Shown here: one piece after another, positions 1 through 6,486 of the stretch
Position numbering within the stretch: position 1 is the stretch's first letter
Layout: the number at the start of each line of letters is the position of its first letter
Origin: Pseudomonadota bacterium
GTDB taxonomy: Bacteria > Pseudomonadota > Gammaproteobacteria > Xanthomonadales > Xanthomonadaceae
NCBI GenBank assembly: GCA_023388955.1
Contig: JAEWFH010000097.1
Span: 1 to 12,901, forward strand
DNA: 12,901 bases
Reading direction: 5' to 3'
Notes under the pieces: generated by a model
Seen by the model: only the letters and a program-made list of their open reading frames with translations
What the model was told of the DNA's origin: nothing
The model's database searches: none
Position numbers and translations under genes: made by a program

Positions 1-817
<817 letters not shown>

Positions 818-823
818 CTACCG

Positions 824-1477
824 CTACACCTCTCGCCCGTGGGCATTCATCTCGTCGGCGCGCCGGCCGCGTGCCAGCGCGTACACCTCCGGGGACCGCT
901 TGCGCGAGGCCTCCGGCTTGCGGATCACCACCTTCTCATACCGGCGGCGGAGATCGCGCACGTAGTCATCAAACCCCACGCCCTGGAACAGCTTGATCAG
1001 GAAGGTCCCGCCGGGACGCAGGTGCCGGTCGGCGAAATCCATCGCCAGTTCGGCAAGGTACATGGCACGCGGCATGTCCACCGCATCCATCCCACTCTTA
1101 TTGGGGGCCATGTCCGAGAGCACAAGGTCGACCGACTGCCCGGCCAGCGTGGATTCCAGCGCCGAGAGGACGTCATCCTCCCTGAAGTCCCCATGAAGGA
1201 ACTCCACCCCGGCCAGGGGCGGCATCTCCAGGATGTCCAGCGCGATCACCCGGCCGCTGTCGCCCAGCTCGCGGCGCACCCACTGCGACCAGCCGCCGGG
1301 AGCGGCCCCCAGGTCGACGACGGTCATCCCCGGGCGGAGCAGGCGGTCGCGTTCGACCAGTTCTTCCAGCTTGTACACCGCGCGCGAGCGCATGCCCTCC
1401 GCCCGCGCCCTCTTCACGAAGGGGTCGGAGTGGTGCTCCTTGAGCCAGCGCTGGCTGCTCTTGCTGCGGGTGGCCAT
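824..1477 (-). CDS. rlmE: 23S rRNA 2'-O-ribose U2552 methyltransferase RlmE (RrmJ/FtsJ)
   Basis: RlmE uses S-adenosylmethionine to methylate the 2'-hydroxyl of U2552 in the 23S rRNA A-loop, a late step in 50S maturation. The 217-residue product matches the family's usual length (about 209). The SAM-binding motif VDLGAAPGGWSQ lies at 54-65. The K-D-K-E catalytic tetrad is intact: K36 in SRAVYKL, D122 in SDMAP, K162 in IKLFQG and E197 in SPEVY. The reading frame stays open well upstream of 1477, but family similarity begins at this ATG and the upstream part runs antisense to yhbY, so the short form is chosen. It is followed 6 bp later by ftsH and is divergent from yhbY, another 50S-assembly gene, over 72 bp. 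Confidence is high. Confidence 0.97.
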   Translation of the reverse strand: MATRSKSSQRWLKEHHSDPFVKRARAEGMRSRAVYKLEELVERDRLLRPGMTVVDLGAAPGGWSQWVRRELGDSGRVIALDILEMPPLAGVEFLHGDFREDDVLSALESTLAGQSVDLVLSDMAPNKSGMDAVDMPRAMYLAELAMDFADRHLRPGGTFLIKLFQGVGFDDYVRDLRRRYEKVVIRKPEASRKRSPEVYALARGRRADEMNAHGREV

Positions 1478-1549
1478 CGGCGGGCATACGGGACGGGCGG
1501 CCCCGCATGATACCCTGCGCGCCCTTCCGGAACCTTGCTGCCAGCTGCC
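1478..1549. promoter_or_regulatory. Divergent promoter region between rlmE and yhbY
   Basis: These 72 bp must carry the promoters for both rlmE-ftsH (minus) and yhbY (plus). On the minus strand TATCAT (1512 to 1507) is a good -10 candidate, placing a start site near 1500 and a leader of about 23 nt before the rlmE ATG. On the plus strand TGATACCCT (1508-1516) resembles an extended -10 for yhbY, almost back to back with the other. Neither has a recognisable TTGACA-like -35. These are motif reads by eye in GC-rich DNA, so the exact boxes are tentative although the presence of promoters here is likely. Confidence 0.4.
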
Positions 1550-1852
1550 ATGTCGACCGTCCTGACCTCCGCCCAGACCCGCTTCCTGCGCGGCATGGCC
1601 CACGGCCTGCGGGCGATGCTCCAGGTCGGCGGCAAGGGCGTGACCGACAACCTGGTCGCCGAGCTCGACCTGGCGCTGGAGCACCACGAACTGGTGAAGG
1701 TGAAGGTCGCCGCCGCCGAGCGCGAGGAACGCGACGCCATGATCGCCCGCCTCGCCGAAGGCACCGGGGCGGCGCTGGTGCAGCGGATCGGCCACACCGC
1801 GGTGTTCTACCGCCCCAGCCGCGACCACCGGGAAATCGTGCTTCCGCGCTAG
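1550..1852 (+). CDS. yhbY: CRM-domain RNA-binding protein YhbY (50S assembly factor)
   Basis: YhbY is a small single-domain CRM protein that binds pre-50S ribosomal particles. The 100-residue product is close to the E. coli length of 97. The CRM fold's glycine-rich loop is seen as GGKGVTDN at 27-34, followed by the helix ELDLALEHHELVKVKV at 38-53 and the closing strand GHTAVFYRPS at 81-90, all typical of the family. The start is the first ATG in the frame; no strong Shine-Dalgarno precedes it. The gene sits divergent from rlmE-ftsH, the same arrangement as in enterics, which fits a shared role in large-subunit maturation. The stop codon lies 9 bp before the next gene, so the two are likely cotranscribed. 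Confidence 0.95.
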   Translation: MSTVLTSAQTRFLRGMAHGLRAMLQVGGKGVTDNLVAELDLALEHHELVKVKVAAAEREERDAMIARLAEGTGAALVQRIGHTAVFYRPSRDHREIVLPR

Positions 1853-1861
1853 GATGCAACG

Positions 1862-2236
1862 ATGGACCTGATCCTGGAAAACCCGGACTACGACTACTTC
1901 CTGCGTGCGGTCGACGGGCACGAGGGATGGGTCAACAACCGCCGCCTGCACGCCAGCTTCCTGCTCACGCCGTCCCGGCTGGTGGAGGACTGGCCGGTGC
2001 GCGACGCACTGGCGATGGAACCGGGCGACCTGGACCCGGCACTCGGGCTGCAGCCGGAAGTCGTGCTGCTGGGTACCGGGGCCACCCAGGTGTTCCCGCC
2101 GGCGGCGGTGATGGCGGCCTGCCTGCAGCGCGGCGTCGGGCTGGAGGTGATGACCAACGCCGCTGCTGCCCGCACCTACACGGTGATGGCGAGCGAGGAG
2201 CGCAGGGTCGTCGCGGCCTTCATCCTGCCCGGGTAG
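1862..2236 (+). CDS. Mth938-like (DUF498/NDUFAF3 fold) protein
   Basis: The 124-residue product belongs by sequence to the Mth938-like domain family, whose mitochondrial relative NDUFAF3 helps assemble respiratory complex I. The bacterial function is not established, so I assign none. Visible family features are the N-terminal acidic stretch, a strand-turn segment PEVVLLGTGATQVFPP at 65-80 with the conserved GTG, and the C-terminal block GVGLEVMTNAAAARTY at 91-106 leading to a hydrophobic end. No signal peptide or membrane segment is seen, so it is probably cytoplasmic. AGGATG five bases before the ATG is a good ribosome-binding site, and it overlaps the yhbY stop, so expression is probably coupled to yhbY. 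The gene ends only 3 bp from the stop of nlpD on the other strand. Confidence 0.88.
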   Translation: MDLILENPDYDYFLRAVDGHEGWVNNRRLHASFLLTPSRLVEDWPVRDALAMEPGDLDPALGLQPEVVLLGTGATQVFPPAAVMAACLQRGVGLEVMTNAAAARTYTVMASEERRVVAAFILPG

Positions 2237-2244
2237 GGCCTACC
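2232..2244. repeat. Short palindrome over two convergent stop codons
   Basis: GGTAGG and CCTACC are perfect 6-base inverted arms around a single central G. The left arm contains the TAG stop of the Mth938-like gene and the right arm contains, on the other strand, the TAG stop of nlpD. As RNA it could form at most a 5-bp stem with a 3-base loop and has no T-run on either side, so it is not a convincing terminator. Confidence 0.5.
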
Positions 2245-3028
2245 GCTTCGGCAGGTACAGCAAGGGGTCGACCGGCTTGCCGTTGTAGCGGATCTCGAAG
2301 TGCAGCATGTCCCGCGAGGCGCCGCTGCGGCCGACCTCGGCGATCTGCTGGCCACCCTTCACAAGCTCGCCTTCGTTGACCATGCGGTTGCGGTTGTGGC
2401 CGTACGCGGACAGCCACTGGTCGCTGTGCTTGATGATGATCAGCTCGCCGTAGCCGACCAGGCCGGAACCGGAGTAGACCACCGTACCGTCGGCAGTCGC
2501 GCGCACCGGGGCACCACCGGTGGCGGCGATGTCGATGCCCTGGCGGGTGGGGTCGCCGTCGCGATAGGAGCTGAGCAGGCTGCCATCCACCGGCCAGTTC
2601 CATTTGACGGAGTTGGCGACCGCGGTGCCCGTCGGCGCCGGGCGGCTGGCCGGGGGTTGCGGCCGGGCGGGCGGCGGTGTCGCGGTACCCGCCCGGGTGC
2701 CCGCGGTGCTGCTCGGGGGCATGCGCCCGGCACTGGAATCGGGGTAGAGCTTCAGGCGCTGCCCCGGGTAGATCGTGTAGGGCGGCGGGATGTTGTTCCA
2801 GGCCGCCAGGTCCAGCGTGCTGATGCCATTGTCGGTGGCGATGCGGTAGAGGTTGTCGCCGCGCTTGACCACGGTGGTCGCGCCGTACTTTGGGGTCGAG
2901 CCCGCGGACCCGCCGGTGCGGGTCACGGTGCTGGACGCGCAGGCCGCGAGCACGGCGGACAGCGCCAGCAGCGCCAGGGGACGGAGGATGCGGGCCATCG
3001 GGCCCCGGGTCTTCTGGTTGGTGCTCAT
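2240..3028 (-). CDS. nlpD: NlpD-family lipoprotein: LysM plus degenerate LytM (M23) amidase activator
   Basis: NlpD is an outer-membrane lipoprotein that activates the septal amidase AmiC so that daughter cells separate. From the ATG at 3028 the 262-residue product has a basic-hydrophobic signal peptide ending in lipobox LAAC with lipidated Cys30. Next come a LysM peptidoglycan-binding domain at about 52-95, a Pro/Thr/Ala-rich linker at about 100-140, and an M23/LytM domain at about 145-262. The first zinc-ligand His of active M23 enzymes is replaced (RQGID at 162-166, usually HxGxD), and the final HxH is HFE at 243-245. It is therefore probably a non-hydrolytic activator, like E. coli NlpD. 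A second ATG at 2998 would also keep the lipobox; GAGG upstream of 3028 favours the longer form. It is last in the surE-pcm-exoD-nlpD run, 31 bp after the preceding gene. Confidence 0.92.
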   Translation of the reverse strand: MSTNQKTRGPMARILRPLALLALSAVLAACASSTVTRTGGSAGSTPKYGATTVVKRGDNLYRIATDNGISTLDLAAWNNIPPPYTIYPGQRLKLYPDSSAGRMPPSSTAGTRAGTATPPPARPQPPASRPAPTGTAVANSVKWNWPVDGSLLSSYRDGDPTRQGIDIAATGGAPVRATADGTVVYSGSGLVGYGELIIIKHSDQWLSAYGHNRNRMVNEGELVKGGQQIAEVGRSGASRDMLHFEIRYNGKPVDPLLYLPKR

Positions 3029-3059
3029 GCGCCTCGTCAGTGCCTTGTGTGCCACGCGG

Positions 3060-3719
3060 TCAACCGGTGAAACGCTGCCACAGCCCATGGGCCAGGACGC
3101 CACCGCCGCCGATCAGGATCGCGAAGTAGATCATCGTACCGATGTTGGCCAGGTGTCCGAGCAGCACCGCGACACCGTCCCGCTGGATCAGCCCGACGGC
3201 ATAGAACAGCAACGCCAGTGCAGGCAGGGTGTTGCTGAAGGGAATGAAGCCGAACGGCGCCATCAGCAGCAGTGCAGCCAGGACGAAGGCCAGGTTGGTC
3301 ACCAGCAGCGCGCCGCGTCCGCGCACCAGCACGGGCAGCCGGTGCGGGCGGCTGATCCTCTCCATGCGCCGCACCCACTTCATGCCGCCCACCAGCCCCG
3401 GCTTGAGGCGGTCGGCGGGAAGGGGCTTGCCGCGCAGCTTCGCCGGCAGCCACAGCGGCCGCCCGCCCACCCGGCTGATGCCGACCAGCAGGATCGCGGC
3501 GCCGAACACCGTGCTCACGCCCGGGATCGAGACCGGGATCAGGAACACCAGGGTCAGCAGGATCGTCAGCAGCAGCAGGCCTTCGTCGCCGAATACCTCC
3601 AGCAGCTCGCCCAGGGTGATCCGGTCCGGTGGCAGGTCGCGGATGATCCCGTCGAGCTGCTCGCCCAGCGAAGCGTGCGCATGCGCGCCGGTAGCGCCCG
3701 GCCTGTCCGCGCCGGCCAT
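3060..3719 (-). CDS. ExoD-family integral membrane protein
   Basis: The 219-residue product resembles the ExoD family, named for a rhizobial gene affecting exopolysaccharide synthesis; its biochemical role is unknown. A soluble N-terminal part (residues 1-45) contains the family's segment DRITLGELLEVFGDEG at 32-47. Hydrophobic segments lie near 46-62, 66-84, 137-155, 162-178 and 185-205. The two hydrophobic halves carry related Pro-rich turns, IPVSIPGVST at 61-70 and PFGFIPFSNT at 155-164. The second half continues into GLIQRDG at 176-182, typical of the family. The two halves may reflect an internal duplication, which is my inference. Its ATG overlaps the pcm stop by one base (TGATG), so translation is probably coupled. 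The symbol is withheld because a polysaccharide role here is unproven. Confidence 0.85.
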   Translation of the reverse strand: MAGADRPGATGAHAHASLGEQLDGIIRDLPPDRITLGELLEVFGDEGLLLLTILLTLVFLIPVSIPGVSTVFGAAILLVGISRVGGRPLWLPAKLRGKPLPADRLKPGLVGGMKWVRRMERISRPHRLPVLVRGRGALLVTNLAFVLAALLLMAPFGFIPFSNTLPALALLFYAVGLIQRDGVAVLLGHLANIGTMIYFAILIGGGGVLAHGLWQRFTG

Positions 3720-4396
3720 CAGTCCACCAGCCCCGCCAGCAGGGGCACGAAGACGACCTGGCCGAGCTCGCGCTGGCTCAGCCGCCCCGATGCATCGCGC
3801 TCGACCACCACCAGGGTCTGCGAATTCGACGGCCCCACCGGCGCTACCAGGATCCCGCCCGGCGCGAGCTGCGCGGCAAGCCCCTCCACCAGCGCCGGCG
3901 CACCGGCGGTGACGAGGATCGCATCGAACGGCCCGTTCTCCGGCCAGCCCAGGCGCCCGTCGTCATGCTTGCTGCGTACCTCCAGGCCCAGCTGGCGGAA
4001 ACGCTTGCGGGCGCTGCGCAGCAGGTCGCCGATGCGCTCTACGGTATGCACCTCCAGGCCCAGCGCGGCCAGGATCGCGGCCTGGTAGCCCGATCCGGTC
4101 CCGACTTCGAGGACCTTGGCCGGTCCTGCCGCGAGCAGGACCTCGGTCATCTTCGCCACCACCCACGGCTGGGAAATGGTCTGGCCGTGGCCGATCGGCA
4201 GCGCGGTGTCCTCGTAGGCACGGGTGGCCAGCGCCTCGTCCACGAACAGGTGCCTGGGCACCAGGCGGATCGCCTCCAGTACCCGTTCGTCGGCGATGCC
4301 GTTGGCGCGCAGCCGCTCGACCAGCCGGTCGCGGACCCGCTGCGAGGTCAGGCCACTGCCCATCGTCTCCGGGTGCAGGCGCATGCGCGGGGTCAT
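3719..4396 (-). CDS. pcm: Protein-L-isoaspartate O-methyltransferase
   Basis: Pcm transfers a methyl group from S-adenosylmethionine to L-isoaspartyl residues, starting repair of proteins damaged by deamidation or isomerisation. The 225-residue product has the PIMT hallmark GHGQTISQPWVVAKMTEVL at 69-87 (substrate and active-site loop) and SAM motif I VLEVGTGSGYQAAIL at 95-109. The later strand FDAILVTAGAP at 157-167 and the segment APGGILVAPVG at 178-188 are also typical. It begins with an ATG whose last two bases plus the next A form the surE stop (ATGA, 4-nt overlap), and its own stop overlaps the ExoD-family start by one base. The surE-pcm coupling is a long-conserved gammaproteobacterial arrangement. 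It is cytoplasmic, with no signal peptide. Identity is secure. Confidence 0.96.
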   Translation of the reverse strand: MTPRMRLHPETMGSGLTSQRVRDRLVERLRANGIADERVLEAIRLVPRHLFVDEALATRAYEDTALPIGHGQTISQPWVVAKMTEVLLAAGPAKVLEVGTGSGYQAAILAALGLEVHTVERIGDLLRSARKRFRQLGLEVRSKHDDGRLGWPENGPFDAILVTAGAPALVEGLAAQLAPGGILVAPVGPSNSQTLVVVERDASGRLSQRELGQVVFVPLLAGLVD

Positions 4397-5178
4397 TCTC
4401 GGTCCGCCCCGGTCAGGTGGGCCTCCAGGCCGGCGACCCAGCTGGCGACCTGCTCCAGCGCCTGGTAGCGCGTGAGGTCGACCTTGATCGGGGTGATCGA
4501 GATGTGGCCCTGGCGCACCGAATGGAAGTCCGTGCCCGGGCCGGCGTCCTCTTCCGCCCCGGCCGGCCCGATCCACCACCACTGGCGGCCGCGCGGATCG
4601 GTCTGCGGGATGCAGGCCTCGGCGCGGTGGCGGCTGCCCAGGCGCCCGACCTCGAAGCCGCGGATCTGGTCCCACGGCAGGTCGGGCACGTTGACGTTGA
4701 GGATGGTGTCCGCCGGCAGCGGGTCGACCCTCAGCCGGGCGATGATCTCGGCGGCGGCGCGGGCGGCGGTTTCGTAGTGGCGCCCCACCCCGTCGGTGGT
4801 GGCCAGCGAGACTGCCACTGCCGGCAGGCCCAGGAAGCGGCCCTCCATCGCGGCGGCAACGGTGCCGGAATAGATCACGTCGTCGCCAAGGTTGGCCACG
4901 TTGTTGATGCCCGACACCACGATGTCCGGCTCGTCCTGCAGCATGCCGGTGATCGCGACGTGGACCGCGTCGGTCGGCGTGCCGAACACACGCCAGGTGC
5001 ACGGATCCTGCTGCACCACGCGCACCGGCATGTCGAGCGTCAGCGAGTTGCTGGCCCCGGAACGGTCGCGGTCCGGCGCCACCACCAGGACCTCGTGGCC
5101 GGCGGCGCGCAGGCCTTCGGCGAGGTGCCGGATGCCCGGCGCGTCGACGCCGTCGTCGTTGCTCACCAGTACTCGCAT
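4393..5178 (-). CDS. surE: 5'/3'-nucleotidase (survival protein) SurE
   Basis: SurE is a divalent-metal-dependent phosphatase acting on 5' and 3' nucleoside monophosphates and, in some species, short polyphosphate. The 261-residue product shows the full metal site: D8 and D9 in SNDDG, S40 in RDRSGASNSL, and N92 in SGINNVANLGDD. The start at 5178 places the invariant MRVLVSNDDG at the N terminus; the frame is open further upstream but that part is antisense to the Smr gene. The gene heads a surE-pcm-exoD-nlpD run and overlaps pcm by four bases. It is divergent from the Smr gene across 186 bp that contain GC-rich dyads. In many relatives truD lies directly upstream of surE; here two opposite-strand genes separate them. 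Confidence 0.96.
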   Translation of the reverse strand: MRVLVSNDDGVDAPGIRHLAEGLRAAGHEVLVVAPDRDRSGASNSLTLDMPVRVVQQDPCTWRVFGTPTDAVHVAITGMLQDEPDIVVSGINNVANLGDDVIYSGTVAAAMEGRFLGLPAVAVSLATTDGVGRHYETAARAAAEIIARLRVDPLPADTILNVNVPDLPWDQIRGFEVGRLGSRHRAEACIPQTDPRGRQWWWIGPAGAEEDAGPGTDFHSVRQGHISITPIKVDLTRYQALEQVASWVAGLEAHLTGADRE

Positions 5179-5234
5179 GGTCTCCCTTGGCAGCCGCCCG
5201 CAGGCGCTTTGCTGGACGTGGAACGGGTGCCCCG

Positions 5235-5251
5235 CGGCCGCATCGCGGCCG
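5235..5251 (-). repeat. Perfect 7-bp GC hairpin in the surE leader
   Basis: CGGCCGC and GCGGCCG form perfect 7-base arms around a 3-base loop. It lies 57-73 bases upstream of the surE ATG, so on the minus strand it would be in the leader RNA if the -10 near 5292-5297 is used. There is no T-run, so a simple intrinsic terminator is unlikely. Chance dyads are commoner in GC-rich DNA. Confidence 0.45.
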
Positions 5252-5254
5252 GTG

Positions 5255-5278
5255 TCGCGCCGCCCCGGGCGGGCGCGA
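5255..5278 (-). repeat. Second GC-rich hairpin in the surE leader
   Basis: TCGCGCC (5255-5261) and GGCGCGA (5272-5278) are perfect 7-base arms. Inside them GCC (5262-5264) can pair with GGC (5268-5270), leaving one bulged G and a 3-base loop. It sits directly beside the hairpin at 5235-5251, giving a tandem pair in the presumed surE leader. Confidence 0.4.
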
Positions 5279-5297
5279 TTGGCGAACGGGCATGATA

Positions 5298-5334
5298 GCC
5301 GACCCGGCCACCCCGGGCCGACCCGCCAGCGGGT
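5298..5334. repeat. Direct repeat and dyads between surE and smr promoter candidates
   Basis: GCCGACCCG occurs twice, at 5298-5306 and 5317-5325, 19 bp apart start to start. Between and overlapping them are CCCGG...CCGGG (5303-5307 and 5313-5317) and a tight inverted repeat ACCCGC-CA-GCGGGT (5321-5334) that ends on the first base of the TAGGCT box. The position between two outward promoters would suit a regulator-binding site, but no known operator is recognised. Confidence 0.4.
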
Positions 5335-5364
5335 AGGCTTGAGTGCTTTGAACCGTCCACGCAC

Positions 5365-5916
5365 ATGCCCATCGAACCCGACGACGACAGCGAGCTGTTC
5401 CGCGCCGCCATCGGCGAGGTGCGGCGCCTGCCCGACCGCCCCGCCGCGCCGGGCCGGCCGCGCCCGAAGCCGCGTGCGTGCATGGCCGAGCGCGACGAGG
5501 AGGCCGCCCGGGAGGAGTTCCGCCACGCACTGGAGGAACTGCCGCTGGAAGCCGGCGACGTGCTGTCCTACCGCCAGGAATCCTTGCCTGGCCGTGCCTG
5601 GCAGCGCCTGAAGCGCGGCGAGATCTCCGCCCAGGAAGAGCTGGACCTGCACGGCGTGGATGCACGCACCGCGGAAGCCCTGTTGCGGGAGTTCCTGGCG
5701 GATGCGCGCGACCACGGCCTGGGTTGTGTGCGGGTAATCCACGGCAAGGGCCGCGGCAGCGACGACGTGGCCAGCCGCGGCGCACCGGTGCTCAAGAACC
5801 TGGTCGACCGCATGCTGCGCCAGCGCTCGGGCGTGCTCGCCTTCCACTCCGCACCGCAGGCCCAGGGCGGCACCGGCGCGGTGCTCGTACTGCTGGCGCC
5901 ACGGCGTAGGGGTTGA
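5365..5916 (+). CDS. Smr-domain endonuclease, SmrA/SmrB type
   Basis: The 183-residue product has an N-terminal helical region and a C-terminal Smr (small MutS-related) domain. Domain landmarks are LDLHG at 93-97, HGKG at 126-129 and GGTGA at 168-172. In E. coli SmrB, of the same length, the Smr domain cleaves mRNA between collided ribosomes, and the DLH motif is part of the catalytic site. The N-terminal ELFRAAIGEVRRL at 10-22 resembles the SmrB segment before its linker, and the C-terminal AFHSAPQAQGG fits too, so a ribosome-rescue role is plausible but inferred. SmrA-type paralogues look alike, so no symbol is given. The ATG has no strong ribosome-binding site. It is divergent from surE and is followed 65 bp later by an OmpA-like lipoprotein gene on the same strand. 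Confidence 0.9.
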   Translation: MPIEPDDDSELFRAAIGEVRRLPDRPAAPGRPRPKPRACMAERDEEAAREEFRHALEELPLEAGDVLSYRQESLPGRAWQRLKRGEISAQEELDLHGVDARTAEALLREFLADARDHGLGCVRVIHGKGRGSDDVASRGAPVLKNLVDRMLRQRSGVLAFHSAPQAQGGTGAVLVLLAPRRRG

Positions 5917-5941
5917 CCCCAGTTCCCCCGCCCGGTGGCGC

Positions 5942-5950
5942 TGCTAAGCT
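5942..5950 (+). promoter_or_regulatory. Possible extended -10 for the OmpA-like lipoprotein gene
   Basis: TGCTAAGCT fits a TG-n-TAnnnT extended -10 pattern, 32 bp before the ATG at 5982. A TTGACC at 5913-5918, overlapping the end of the Smr gene, looks like a -35 but lies 26 bp away, too far for standard spacing. The gene could equally be read from the upstream Smr promoter. A strong GGGGGAA ribosome-binding site lies at 5972-5978. Confidence 0.25.
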
Positions 5951-5981
5951 CGCCGTCGGAAACAGGGGATTGGGGGAACGC

Positions 5982-6479
5982 ATGAAGAACCGTATCGCCG
6001 TCGCGGCCACGCTGCTCGCGGCCCTGCTCGCACTGCCCGCGTGCAGCACCGGGCCGGTCGACGTCTCCCAGGCCCCGGAACCTGCCCCGGCGGCGCCCCC
6101 GACTGCGGTGGAGGTGCTGTCCGGCGACAGCCTGTTCGCCTTCGGCAAGGCGAGCGTGGAGGACTTCAGTCCCGAGGGCCGGCAGCAGCTGGACGCCCTG
6201 GCCGGGCGCCTGCTCCTGCGCTCGGTCGCCAGCATCAACGTGATCGGGCACAGCGACCGGATCGGGAACGATGAAGCCAACCGAAGGCTTTCGCTGCGTC
6301 GTGCCGAGGCGGTGCGCGACTACCTCGTCGATGCCGGCCTGGACGCAGGACGGATGACCTTGGCCGGCTGGGGCAGCGAAGCGCCCTTGGTGGCGTGCGA
6401 GGACGAGCGCGGCGAGGCACTGGTCGACTGCCTGGCCCCCAACCGGCGCGTCGAGGTCCGGGTCCGGTACGCCGACTGA
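5982..6479 (+). CDS. OmpA/Pal-like peptidoglycan-binding outer-membrane lipoprotein
   Basis: The 165-residue product starts with a lipoprotein signal peptide ending in LPAC, giving lipidated Cys21. A short Pro/Ala-rich linker (22-42) leads into an OmpA C-terminal domain at about 44-165. Within it, GHSDRIGNDEAN at 89-100 and LSLRRAEAV at 103-111 place D92 and R107 fifteen residues apart, exactly as D271 and R286 of E. coli OmpA, which bind diaminopimelate in peptidoglycan. C139 and C150 before NRRVEVRV match the disulfide pair of OmpA domains. It therefore probably tethers the outer membrane to the wall. There is no beta-barrel. The start at 5982 is chosen because the signal peptide begins there after GGGGGAA. 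It ends 7 bp from truD on the opposite strand. Confidence 0.93.
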   Translation: MKNRIAVAATLLAALLALPACSTGPVDVSQAPEPAPAAPPTAVEVLSGDSLFAFGKASVEDFSPEGRQQLDALAGRLLLRSVASINVIGHSDRIGNDEANRRLSLRRAEAVRDYLVDAGLDAGRMTLAGWGSEAPLVACEDERGEALVDCLAPNRRVEVRVRYAD

Positions 6480-6486
6480 AGCCGCG

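Larger units (their letters stand above)
5179..5364. promoter_or_regulatory. Divergent intergenic region between surE and smr: promoter and leader candidates
   Basis: This is the longest gene-free stretch in the window. On the minus strand TATCAT (5297 to 5292) is a -10 candidate for surE, giving a leader of roughly 105-110 nt. The GCATGATA octamer around it also occurs in the rlmE/yhbY gap at 1505-1512. On the plus strand TAGGCT (5334-5339) is a weaker -10 candidate for smr. I see no good -35 for either. Several GC-rich dyads and a 9-base direct repeat are listed separately. That promoters are here is likely from the gene layout; the exact boxes are tentative. Confidence 0.4.

Noticed and set aside
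1478..1951. N-terminal extension of rlmE beyond 1477
   Set aside because: The frame is open, but the product would overlap yhbY and the Mth938-like gene and exceed the family length. Similarity begins at the ATG at 1477.
3029..3103. Longer nlpD start at 3103, overlapping the ExoD-family gene
   Set aside because: It would put 25 extra polar residues before the signal peptide. The GAGG-preceded ATG at 3028 gives a normal lipoprotein N terminus.
3229..3912. Plus-strand frame opposite the ExoD-family gene and pcm as a small basic protein
   Set aside because: Its Arg/Ser/Pro-rich composition is the usual shadow of a GC-rich membrane protein gene, and the minus-strand genes are well supported.
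5179..5847. Upstream extensions of surE and pcm frames reaching into the Smr gene
   Set aside because: The SurE N terminus MRVLVSNDDG is invariant and starts at 5178. The upstream part is antisense to the Smr gene.
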